Shown: piece after piece, positions 48,923 to 57,027 of the stretch | Layout of the letters: each line of letters begins with the position of its first letter | Position numbering within the stretch: the first letter of the stretch is position 1 | Source of the DNA: CAZJHX01 sp964545715 | GTDB taxonomy: Bacteria; Myxococcota_A; UBA9042; GCA-2863065 | Direction of reading: 5' to 3' | DNA: 64,000 nt | NCBI GenBank assembly: GCA_964545715.1 | Contig: CAZJHX010000003.1 | Coordinates: 118,366-182,365 of the forward strand | Position numbers and translations under genes: made by a program | Notes under the pieces: generated by a model | What the model was told of the DNA's origin: nothing | What the model saw: the letters and a program-made list of their open reading frames with translations, nothing else | Database searches by the model: none

Positions 48923-49627
48923 CTACTGAGAGAGCTGCCAGGCGTCGTCGTGAGGCGCGAGGACTTCGCCGCCGCCTTTCGCGCCCAGCACGCCCGCCGT
49001 GGTGCCGCCTGCGACGACGACCCCGATGATGGTCCAGAACCACCACTTGGTGTGAATACCCGGCTCAGGCGTCGCGGGACCGACGATGGGCACGGCCTCA
49101 AGCTGTACGTCCAGCACGAGCGCTTTGCCGGCGATGACCTCAACGGTCTGCTTGAACGGCTTGAAGCCCTTCTTCTGCACGGTGAACTCGTGCTTGCCCG
49201 CCGGTACGTCCTTGTCGAACGGGGCCTTGCCCGCCAGCTTGCCGTCGATAGCGATGGTCGCGTCCGGCACGTTGGCGTTGATGCGCACGATGCCCGCAAA
49301 CGCGATGAGATCCGCCTCGAGCTCGGCGGTCTTGCCGGCCTCGATGTTGACCGTCTCCAGGAACTCCGTGTAGCCGCGCTTGAACACGCGCACCGAGTAC
49401 TCGCCCGTCTTCAGCATCAGCGGCCCGGTCAGCGGCGTCTTGCCCACGACCTTGGCGTTGATCTCGACCGTCGCGCCCTTCGTGAAGCAGAAGATCTCAA
49501 CATGACCCGTTTTCGGCGCCTTTCTGCGAGGCGGCCGCTCGGCCAGCACGGCGGCCGGCGCGAGCAGGGAGGCGACAAAAAACACAGCCGTCGTAACGGC
49601 CAGTTTGCGTTTGGTGCTGCGGCGCAT
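48923..49627 (-). CDS. PEGA-domain membrane protein
   Basis: A 234-residue protein with a signal peptide (KLAVTTAVFFVASLLAPAAVLAE) and two or three PEGA-type beta modules (GATVEINAKVVGKTPLTG...LKTGEYSVRVFKRGY; DATIAIDGKLAGKAPFDKDVPAGKHEFTVQKKGF). A C-terminal membrane segment follows (WWFWTIIGVVVAGGTTAGVLGA). PEGA domains are surface-associated adhesion or cell-wall modules. ATG 49627 lies 10 nt after the YyaL-like stop, in the same minus-strand run as tolB. Confidence 0.8.
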   Translation of the reverse strand: MRRSTKRKLAVTTAVFFVASLLAPAAVLAERPPRRKAPKTGHVEIFCFTKGATVEINAKVVGKTPLTGPLMLKTGEYSVRVFKRGYTEFLETVNIEAGKTAELEADLIAFAGIVRINANVPDATIAIDGKLAGKAPFDKDVPAGKHEFTVQKKGFKPFKQTVEVIAGKALVLDVQLEAVPIVGPATPEPGIHTKWWFWTIIGVVVAGGTTAGVLGAKGGGEVLAPHDDAWQLSQ

Positions 49628-49637
49628 GACCAGCAGT

Positions 49638-52076
49638 TTAGGGGGACGCGGGAGTCGGATCAACATAGGGTCGTACGTCGGCAAGCTGCTTGAGCAGCAC
49701 CGCAGGGTCGTTCGTGGGCGATTTGCACACCCCTCGCTCGCACACGTAGGCCGTCGCCTTGCCGCCTTTTGCCACCTTGTTTTGCACCGGCGGAATCGTG
49801 GCGCCCAACGTCGCCACATTAGCAGCGGCGGTCGTCGCGTAGAGCCGATTGGGGAGATAGTGGGACCGCAAGACCGTGCGCAGCGGTTCACCGGCGTCAC
49901 CGGGGGCCTGCACCAGGATCACTTGGCGTGCCTGATCCAGATAGTGGTCCAACGCGCTCAGCATGGCCGGGATCCCGACGCCGCCGCGCTGAATGCGCAT
50001 GGCTGCCCACTTGAACACGCCCTCCGCCGTCGTCCGCCACCGTGCGTCGCCCGTGTACTCCCACAGTCGCAGCAGGTTGCGCGCCGCGATCGAGTTGCCG
50101 CTGGGCTGCGCGCCGTCGTAGTCCGGCTTGTCGCGCACCAGCAGCTTCTCCGCATCGTGCGCGGTGCGAAAGAACCCACCCGACGTCTTGTCATGATACG
50201 TCGTCAGCAGCACCTCATGCAGCTGCTTGGCTTCGTTCAGCCAGCGCACCTTGTCAGTCGCTTCGTACAGATCGATCAGCCCCTGCCCCAAAAACGCGTA
50301 GTCCTCCAGGTAGGCTCGATATTTGGCGCCGCTGCCCGCCTTCCACGTGCGAAGCAGGCGCCCGTTCGTGCGCAGGTTTGTCAGCAGAAATTGGGCCGCG
50401 GTCTCGGCCAGCTGCGCATATCGCGGCTCGCCCAGCACAAAGCTGCCCCGGGCAAACGCCGAGATCATCAGGCCGTTCCAGCTGGTCAGGACCTTGTCGT
50501 CCGTCAGCGGCGGGATGCGGCCTTTACGCACGTCGTACAGCTTCTGCGCGGCCTCGGCGATCTTCGCTGTCAGCTGCGCCGGCGTCATCGCCAGCTCGGC
50601 GGCCACCGTCGCGTGCGGCCGCGGCACGTTGAGGATGTTGTGGCCCTCGAAGTTGCCGCCGGGGGTCGCGCCCCAGTACCGGATGGCGATGTCCGCCAGC
50701 CCCGGCCCCAGAATGCGCTGCAGCTCGTCCACGGACCACACAAAGAACTTGCCCTCGTGGCCCTCGCTGTCGGCGTCCGTAGCGGACCAGAAGGCGCCGC
50801 CGGGATCGCGCATCTCGCGCGCCACATAGTCCAGGGTGCGTCTGGCGACGGCCGCGTACTCCGGCTTCTTGGTAATTTGATAAGCCGCGAGATAGGTCAT
50901 CGTCAGCTGCCCGTTGTCGTACAGCATCTTCTCGAAGTGCGGTGTCAGCCAGTTGCCGTCCACCGTGTACCGATGAAAGCCGCCGCCGACCTGATCGTGG
51001 AGGCCGCCGCCGGCCATCTTGTCCAGGGTCAGCAACACGGCGTCCAGCACCCGCTTGTCGCCGGTCCGCCGGTGGTAGCGCAGCAGAAAGTCCAGCGTCA
51101 CGGGGCGCGGGAACTTGGGTCGCCGCCCGAACCCGCCGTTGAGCTTGTCGTGCATGCCGACGAAGCGGTTGGCTGCCGCCTGAAGCGCGGTGTGATTGGG
51201 CACGCCGGCCGCGGGCTGAGAGCGTGCCTGGCGCGCGATCCGTTGTGACAGCGCCGCCGCTTTGGCCACCACCCCGTCGCGATCGTTGTCGTACTCGGCT
51301 TTCAGCTCGCGCAGAATCGTCAAGAAGCCCTTGCGCGACCCCCGAACCCCATCCCGCGGCGGGAAGTAGGTGCCGCCAAAAAACGGCTGCTTGTCGGGCG
51401 TCATCACGATGGTCATGGGCCAGCCGCCCCGGCCGTGCAGCATGTTCACCGCCGTCATATAGACGTCGTCCACGTCCGGTCGCTCCTCGCGGTCGACCTT
51501 GATGCACACGAAGTTGTCGTTCATGTACTGGGCGATCTCGACGTCCTCGAAGGACTCCTCCTCCATGACGTGGCACCAGTGGCAGGTCGCATACCCGATG
51601 CTCATCAACAGGGGCCTGCCCAGCTTGCGCGCCAGGTCGAAGGGCTCGGGGCCCCACGGGTACCAGTCAACCGGATTGTGGGCGTGCTGTAGTAGATACG
51701 GGCTGGACTCGAAGATCAGCCGGTTGATGTGCTTGGGCGACCCGTCCGGGTGCTTGTGATGCGTGCGCGGCACGTATTTGGGGCCCTTGGCCTTGAGCGC
51801 CGCCAGCTTGCGGGCTTGCAATGACTCAGGCGGCGTGGTCGTCGTCGGAGAGGGTGTGGCCTGGCCGTCGGGCGGCGCGGGTGTCACGGGCTGGGCCGGG
51901 GGAGTCGGTGTCACCTGCCCGGCCGGCGCGGGCGTGGGTGCAGGGGTCGCGGCAGGCTGAGCCGGTGGCTGCACCTTCTGCGGAGGCGCTGCGGGCTGGG
52001 CTTGCGATGTCGGGGAAGGCTGTCTCTCGGCGCAGCCAACCAGGAGAGCGGTGGCTGCGCAGAAGCGAATGAGCAT
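49638..52076 (-). CDS. YyaL/DUF255 thioredoxin-domain lipoprotein
   Basis: An 812-residue protein of the YyaL / spermatogenesis-associated protein 20 family. A lipoprotein leader (CAATALLVGC) and about 80 residues of Pro/Thr/Ala linker precede a DUF255 thioredoxin-like domain (SPYLLQHAHNPVDWYPWG, IGYATCHWCHVMEEESF). A long (alpha/alpha)6-barrel of the glycosidase/epimerase fold follows. Most homologues are cytoplasmic, so the lipoprotein leader is unusual. The start ATG overlaps the tolB stop (TGATG). The reaction of the family is not established. Confidence 0.87.
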   Translation of the reverse strand: MLIRFCAATALLVGCAERQPSPTSQAQPAAPPQKVQPPAQPAATPAPTPAPAGQVTPTPPAQPVTPAPPDGQATPSPTTTTPPESLQARKLAALKAKGPKYVPRTHHKHPDGSPKHINRLIFESSPYLLQHAHNPVDWYPWGPEPFDLARKLGRPLLMSIGYATCHWCHVMEEESFEDVEIAQYMNDNFVCIKVDREERPDVDDVYMTAVNMLHGRGGWPMTIVMTPDKQPFFGGTYFPPRDGVRGSRKGFLTILRELKAEYDNDRDGVVAKAAALSQRIARQARSQPAAGVPNHTALQAAANRFVGMHDKLNGGFGRRPKFPRPVTLDFLLRYHRRTGDKRVLDAVLLTLDKMAGGGLHDQVGGGFHRYTVDGNWLTPHFEKMLYDNGQLTMTYLAAYQITKKPEYAAVARRTLDYVAREMRDPGGAFWSATDADSEGHEGKFFVWSVDELQRILGPGLADIAIRYWGATPGGNFEGHNILNVPRPHATVAAELAMTPAQLTAKIAEAAQKLYDVRKGRIPPLTDDKVLTSWNGLMISAFARGSFVLGEPRYAQLAETAAQFLLTNLRTNGRLLRTWKAGSGAKYRAYLEDYAFLGQGLIDLYEATDKVRWLNEAKQLHEVLLTTYHDKTSGGFFRTAHDAEKLLVRDKPDYDGAQPSGNSIAARNLLRLWEYTGDARWRTTAEGVFKWAAMRIQRGGVGIPAMLSALDHYLDQARQVILVQAPGDAGEPLRTVLRSHYLPNRLYATTAAANVATLGATIPPVQNKVAKGGKATAYVCERGVCKSPTNDPAVLLKQLADVRPYVDPTPASP

Positions 52077-53377
52077 CAAGGACCCCACCGGGGTGTGCTG
52101 TAGCCGCCGCTGCGCTTGGACACGGGAAACTGCCAGCGGCCGTCGGCGCTGGAGATCCAGATTCGTTTGCCGTGGCCCTTTCGTTGGGAGACGAACGCCA
52201 GAAAGCGCCCGTCCGGCGACCAGCAGGGATCGGTGTTAGTGCCCTGATCCTGTGTGATCCGCTGGATGTTGCCGCCCGTGTCCACGGTGAAGATGTCGGA
52301 GCCGGTCGCGGTCATGCCCGCAAAGGCTATCAAGCCGTTCTTGCCCCAATGAGGCGTCGAGTTGTAGGCGCCGGCCATTGTGATGCGCCGGGCCGCACCG
52401 CCGCCGGCGCTCATGACGTACACCTGCGGGCCACCCGCGCGGTCGGACACAAACGCGATCTGCGACCCGTCAGGCGACCACGTCGGCGATACATTCATTC
52501 CCCCGCGCGTGAGGCCCTTCATGACTTTGCCGCTGCTGCTCATTAAGTAGATGTCCGAGCCGCTGCCCATGCTGAGCGATGCGGCCAGCTGCCCCGTCTT
52601 ACTGTAGGCGGCGCCGCGATAGTGGTACGAGTCGTGTGTCAGCTTCTTGCGGCCCAGATAGAGGTCGGGCTTGCCGGCCCGAAAGCTCGTATAGAGGACG
52701 CCGCCACCGGGAGCAAATTTAGGAAACAGGTTGATCGTGTCGCCGCCTGCGATGCCGCGTGCGCCGTGGCCGTCCATCTCCATCATGCCGACGCCGCGGG
52801 TGCCCTTTCCGGTCTTGACCGCATACACGATGTGCGTACCGAACGGCCCCGGGATGCCGGTCAGCTTCTCGATGATCCCGTTGATGAAGGCGTTGACGGC
52901 CGAATGCACGCCTTTGGCCGACACGCCACGATGCGACTCGCCGCGTACTTTGACCCGCTCCTTGTCGACTACATTATAGAAGCGCAGCTCCACACGGTAA
53001 GGGCCCGTGCCGGAGATCCGGCCCTTGACCAGATAGCGCGCGCCCACGTTGAACCAGTCCGGCCAGCCCGTGTCGGTCAGCGTCTCCGCGTCCATGTTGG
53101 CCACGAACGTCTTGGGATTGAGGATCTCGAAGAACGTGCTCAACTCCAGGTTGCGTCGCAGCTGCGTGTGCACGGCGTCACACACCTTTCCCGCACCCGT
53201 GCACCGCACGTTTGGCACCGCGATGCGATCCCGCTTCTGCAGCCCCGGCGGCACCACGACGCGAGGGAGCCCCTCCTCATCAAAGAGCCCGTCGGTCTTG
53301 TCGTCTGTCTGGGCGTGCGCCGTCGTGCCGAACAGCATGACGATGATCAATATCGCGATATGTGGTCTGGGATTCAT
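52076..53377 (-). CDS. tolB: TolB-like periplasmic beta-propeller protein
   Basis: A 433-residue protein with a Sec signal (ILIIVMLFGTTAHAQ), an N-terminal TolB domain (residues about 45-170) and a six-bladed propeller with repeated VSPTWSPDGSQIAFVSDR- and NTDPCWSPDGRFLAFVSQR-type blades. TolB docks Pal and TolA in the Tol-Pal envelope system, but tolA/pal/tolQR are not next to it, so a stand-alone paralogue is possible. ATG 53377 diverges from the large non-coding region. Confidence 0.82.
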   Translation of the reverse strand: MNPRPHIAILIIVMLFGTTAHAQTDDKTDGLFDEEGLPRVVVPPGLQKRDRIAVPNVRCTGAGKVCDAVHTQLRRNLELSTFFEILNPKTFVANMDAETLTDTGWPDWFNVGARYLVKGRISGTGPYRVELRFYNVVDKERVKVRGESHRGVSAKGVHSAVNAFINGIIEKLTGIPGPFGTHIVYAVKTGKGTRGVGMMEMDGHGARGIAGGDTINLFPKFAPGGGVLYTSFRAGKPDLYLGRKKLTHDSYHYRGAAYSKTGQLAASLSMGSGSDIYLMSSSGKVMKGLTRGGMNVSPTWSPDGSQIAFVSDRAGGPQVYVMSAGGGAARRITMAGAYNSTPHWGKNGLIAFAGMTATGSDIFTVDTGGNIQRITQDQGTNTDPCWSPDGRFLAFVSQRKGHGKRIWISSADGRWQFPVSKRSGGYSTPRWGP

Positions 53378-53409
53378 CAACAACGGAGCCTATAGCCCGC
53401 ATGGGGCGA

Positions 53410-53438
53410 TCTCAACCAATGTTTCGTAATCGTTGAGA
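53410..53438. repeat. inverted repeat upstream of tolB
   Basis: TCTCAAC (53410-53416) and GTTGAGA (53432-53438) are perfect complements around a 15-nt loop, 33 nt upstream of the tolB start. It could be an operator or the first hairpin at the 5' edge of the divergent non-coding RNA. Confidence 0.4.
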
Positions 53439-53748
53439 CTTCTGGAGGGGTGGATCGGGATTCTTAGCTTGTTGCTGTGTTTAATCGACTCGCACGGACT
53501 TATTTATAGTTATAAGCTGGAGATCCCGGCTGTGGAAAACGGTATTTGCAGTGATAAGCTGATGTTCCTGTCAGAACGACGCACAATCGTTCGGAATCGT
53601 TTGGATCACCGCTTGTGGAAAGTTCGGGGGAACTTGTTTTCAACGTTTTCCCTCCATTTTTAGGGTCCTGTAATCATTGGGTTTTCATAAAAAGTATCAG
53701 ACCCCCCTTTTCGGTTCCGATGGGCCTGAATATTCTCGCTCTCGGTAA

Positions 53749-53767
53749 CAACAAAACGGCAGTTACC
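53749..53767 (+). repeat. left arm of long-range inverted repeat
   Basis: CAACAAAACGGCAGTTACC is, apart from one extra base and one mismatch, the reverse complement of the sequence at 56948-56965. It brackets the intron-like block and hairpin array. It can also fold locally (GGTAAC at 53744 with GTTACC), so two alternative states are possible. Confidence 0.75.
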
Positions 53768-53905
53768 AGTCCGAAACTCATTGGAGGTCGCCCTCCGGGA
53801 GGGCGGACGGGGCACCAAAGACGGGGCTTTTCGAGAGGAGACTCTCAAAAAGGTCCAGAGGCGAAGCCATAAGCCCGGTGTTCCTGAAACCCAAAGCGGC
53901 CAGCA

Positions 53906-54480
53906 GTGTGACGAGGATATGAACCTCATGTGGGTCGGCAGCTCTCGAAAGAGGCAAGCCAACCAGCGCGTGGATCGATACCTTGGAGCGCCGCACAGCA
54001 CAAGCCCTCGGGCAGGTGCCAGGTAAGCGCATGAAGGGAGGCCGTGCATAACGCACGTGCCGTCGCGAGCTGGGTGAGAACCCAGGAGAGGATGAAGCCC
54101 AGGAGAGGATCGGCCGCTTGAAAGCCTTCACGGGCCTTCGGGTGTGAGCACGGTTCCGCGAGTCGCTAAAACCCCTGGAGGCGGGGCTTTTCGGAGCTTA
54201 ACGTCAGGAGGGGCACGACCAACCGAGAGGTGTTCGGCGGCTTGCGGGGGAAAACCTCTGAAGGGTTAGAACCCCAAGAGCGTCACCGGGATGAAACAAG
54301 CCCGGAATGGCGACGGAGAGAGCGTCGAGAGGTTGAGAAAACCTGTGGGCGTGGCCGAGTGGAGGGGGTAACTCCACTCAGAACGGTAAAGTCGGGCTTG
54401 CCCGGCGGCGCCGGTCAGGGCTGTCCGTCGTTTTAAGCGCTGTAGGGGAAAGAAAGCTTAGGAGAGCGTCCCACGAATCC
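53906..54480 (+). ncRNA. group II intron-like domains I-III, no maturase
   Basis: Starts with GTGTG and a basal stem GAGG-ATATGAA-CCTC, the expected 5' end of a group II intron. Downstream pieces follow the order I know from bacterial domain I-III sequences: AAGCCAACC (53957 on), GGTAAGCGCATGAAGGGAGG (54021 on), a GAGCTGGGTGAGAACCCAG-type stem, ATGAAACAAGCCC, GGCGACGGAGAGAG, a perfect GAGTGGAG/CTCCACTC hairpin followed by AGAACGGTAAAGTCGG, and GTAGGGGAAAG. The length (about 570 nt) is normal for these domains. What should follow is a maturase gene in domain IV and then domains V-VI; instead comes a hairpin array. Splicing competence is unproven; the match is from memory of the family. Confidence 0.65.
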
Positions 54481-56495
54481 TGGCGGTGGCTTCGGCTGCA
54501 GCCTGGACCGGACGTCTCCATTTGCTCGAGCCGGTTTCGCGACCGGCGGGCGCGTCCTTCGGGGCACGCTCGGCGCTAGCGAAAAACCCGGTGACTGGCC
54601 CGCTCACTGCGACGGTGCCGGCGCTGCTTCGGCGGTGCAGGTGCATGTTGCGGCGTGGTCGAAGGCCCCCTCTTTTGGGGGTTGGTTGCGGAACGGCCCT
54701 TCGGGGACGCTTCGAAAGCCCCTTCTGCCACATCGAAACGGTCGGTCCTCCGCGCACAGTGTGCGAGCTCGGTGACCGCTTCCAGTGACTCCTTCGGGGG
54801 CTGCCGGTCGCACGTGTTCAGCGTCTCTTTCGGGAGTCGCCGCGCACAAGTCGCCACCGCCCGTGCACGCGTCGTGTCAAGCGCTGCGCTTCCTTCGGAT
54901 CTTCGGGTCCGGCGGTCGTTCGGCTCTCGGCTTTTCGATGCATTTGTGTCGCGCAAACGAGCGCCGCGGCTTGCGGCTGAACGCCCTTCGGGGTGCTTGG
55001 TTGCCGCGTCCAGCGACTCGCCCTCGGGTGAGACGCCGGGTGTGCCCACGTCGTCCTTCGGGTCGGTATGGGAGGCCACGTGATGCACCCACTTTCGGGA
55101 TTGGCATCACCCGCCTGGCAGCGGTGGTCCTTCGGGGTCGCCACGGCCATTGACCGCGTCCCTCTTTCGGGGGGCAGCCCTCCCTGGGGGGCCAGGTCGG
55201 ACCGCTGAACTTTCGGGTTCGACGGGGGCGACGTGACACCGACTCTGATTCGGGCGTACCGCGGGCACTCACCTTGCGAGGCATGCGCGTTGTCTTCAAC
55301 GAGCACCGCTTGTTTTGCGACCGCAACCCTTCGGGGGCGCGTGAACGAAACGACGCGACGCAGCCTACCCGGGCCGCGTCGGCGACTCGCGACCGCTCAC
55401 CTTCGGGTGGACGGCCGCTGCGACCGCAACCCTCTTCGGAGGTGCGTGGCCGCGCTCCAACACGCTCTTCGGGGTGTGGCGGAGGATGAGCTGATGCAAC
55501 CCATCAGGGCGGGCCGTTTAGCGAGGTGTTCACCGGAGCCGACGCACCGTGAGTTGTGCTTGCACATCGCACACCGCATCGAATCTGACGCACGTAACGC
55601 GTGGACGTCGCTGCTGCGACAAGGCTTCGTGTGGTCTTCCGCGCGCCGACCTACCGCGTCCCTCGGGGCACGGCGGGGGAGTGCATGGGCGTCCAACGGG
55701 ACCGATGGCAAAGACGCGCTGATGCCCCTCGGGGTGACGGCACGCCCGAGCCGCTGGTTCTGCGATGCTGCGTTGCCGTGACCGTCTCCTCTTCGGGGGA
55801 TAGGCGGACGCGCCCAAGGGTCCTCGGATCCGTCGGGAGCGCGCTTCTTGTTCCTTCGGGGGCACGGGGCGAGGCGCCCATACGATGCGATGCAAGCGGC
55901 TGGATGAGCACCAGGTCGACAGTCCTTCGGGGCGGTCGGTCGAGCCAACGCCTGTCAGGCACACGGTTTCTGTTGACGACCCTTCAGGGGGCCGGCTGCG
56001 GTGCCAAAGGTCTTCGGGGCTTGAGGTTACTGTTGACGGTCTTTGGGCCCGACGCAATTACCACTGGCCTGTAGGTAGGTTCATCGGTGTCACGCCAATC
56101 GTAAGCAGCGTGGATTTCGCGAACGCAATCGTCTTCGTCAGCCCCTCGGGGTCGGCGGCGTCGTGGCGCGGCGTCTGCTTCGGCAGTCAAATCGCCTGCG
56201 TTTTGCGCGTACCGCACGGTAATGCGGTCCCTTGGGCCTTCGGGTCCTGGTGGGATTGAGCTTTGCCACCGGACGGGACAACCGGAATTCAGCACTCGGC
56301 ATTGAGATCCTTCGGGGCCTCGGCGCTGGGCGCGTTGACTCCGGTCGTTGAACGACCACGGTGTATGACCTTGGCTCCTTCGGGGGACTTGGGAAGACGC
56401 CAGCACCGCCTCACCCTTCGGGGAGCGTGCGGTGGGTTGCGATTCGGCCACACGTGCTTGCACGCGATTCGTCACCCATTCTTTCGAGGGTGAGT
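54481..56495 (+). repeat. array of about 30 UUCG-loop hairpins, 36/70-nt spacing
   Basis: I count about 30 TTCGG, 23 of them CTTCGG, on this strand and no CCGAAG. Each is usually flanked by complementary bases: CACC-TTCG-GGTG (55398), CACGCTC-TTCG-GGGTGTG (55461), CTGC-TTCG-GCAG (56175), GGGCC-TTCG-GGTCC (56234), GGATC-TTCG-GGTCC (54897). Stem sequences differ between copies while pairing is kept. Cores at 55057, 55094, 55131, 55166 and 55212 are 35-46 nt apart and many others 60-72 nt. GACCGC commonly precedes the stem (54774, 55152, 55200, 55318, 55391, 55420). The positions fall in all three frames, which argues against coding. Confidence 0.75.
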
Positions 56496-56499
56496 GGTG

Positions 56500-56970
56500 T
56501 TTCGAGGAGACTGCGCATTGCTGGAGGATGTTTGTTTTGGCCATGTGGTGCAGACCAGGTTTGCCGGTATCGGCGCGGAAGAATCGACCGGACAGCTAAT
56601 GCTGGCAGGGATCCCCTGTCTCTAAAGGCTGCAGATGTCCAACTGAGGGAACCGTGTTGTCGAGAACAAATGAAGATAGCCACGTGGGGGTGGAGCCCGG
56701 GTCATACTTTGTAGTCGGGTTGAAGCTCATGAGAGGAGCTCCGAGGGATTCCCACGGTTCGTCGGAGCAGGAAAGATGCGGGAACACCCCGAAGCCGGTC
56801 AAACGGCATGGGGGGAACGGTCAACCAATGAGCCGTTACCGCACTTCTCCTGAGACTCTGTAGAGCAGACCAACGACACGAGAGGAGCGCGCATCGGCGG
56901 TGACGGCGGTGTGTGAGCCCAAGCTTTGCGTAAACTCTGGAAAGCGCGGTAACTGCCATTTGTTGCTACC
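56500..56970 (+). other. structured 3' module of the non-coding region
   Basis: After the array the UUCG motif stops. Hairpins include AGCTC-ATGAGAG-GAGCT (56723 on), TCCGA/TCGGA (about 56740-56766), GCCG-GTCAAA-CGGC (56793 on) and AACGG/CCGTT (56818-56839). A stem at 56694-56721 (AGCCCGG with TCGGGTT, including a G-U pair at the second position) is the nearest thing to intron domain V, but it lacks the GNRA loop and the full length. The module ends at the right arm of the long inverted repeat. Confidence 0.5.
56948..56965 (+). repeat. right arm of long-range inverted repeat
   Basis: GGTAACTGCCATTTGTTG pairs with 53749-53767 across about 3.2 kb. It lies 13 nt before the terminator stem, as expected for a closing helix of a transcript that ends there. 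Confidence 0.75.
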
Positions 56971-56978
56971 TTGCAAGA

Positions 56979-57004
56979 GGCTCGGATTCGTCCGGGCCTT
57001 TTGC
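56979..57004 (+). terminator. intrinsic terminator with UUCG loop
   Basis: GGCTCGGA-TTCG-TCCGGGCC forms an 8-pair stem (one G-U) with a UUCG loop, followed immediately by TTTTGCGTTT. It ends the non-coding transcript and rules out the long upstream reading of the next gene. Confidence 0.8.
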
Positions 57005-57027
57005 GTTTAAGGACACTGACGTCACTT

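Larger units (their letters stand above)
53440..57004 (+). ncRNA. candidate giant structured non-coding RNA (about 3.5 kb)
   Basis: Between tolB (leftward) and the TMTC-like gene (rightward) lie about 3.6 kb without any credible protein gene. The many short frames here overlap, have skewed composition and carry no domain. The DNA is packed with short perfect stems on the + strand: leader hairpins at 53574-53592 (GAACGA/TCGTTC) and 53620-53635 (AAGTTC-GGGG-GAACTT), a long-range GGAAAACG/CGTTTTCC pair (53534/53651), and a 10-pair stem with GAGA loop near 53830-53850. Group-II-intron-like sequence from 53906, a UUCG-hairpin array and an intrinsic terminator at 56979-57004 complete it. The 5' end is a guess; no clear promoter was found, only an AT-rich stretch around 53480-53515. 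Confidence 0.7.

Noticed and set aside
54481..56495. CRISPR array because of the roughly 36-nt periodicity
   Set aside because: There are no identical direct repeats and no unique spacers. Only the hairpin and a short GACCGC lead recur, and no cas genes are present.
54481..56500. Decayed group II maturase gene in domain IV
   Set aside because: No reverse transcriptase motif (such as YADD) or X/HNH domain was seen in the listed translations of either strand.
53433..56959. Many 60-190-codon frames on both strands in the non-coding region
   Set aside because: They overlap one another, are compositionally skewed, show no domains or ribosome-binding sites, and the repeated motif falls in all three frames.
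53760..56960. Ribosomal RNA or tRNA genes in the structured region
   Set aside because: No conserved 16S/23S/5S signature or tRNA cloverleaf was recognised.
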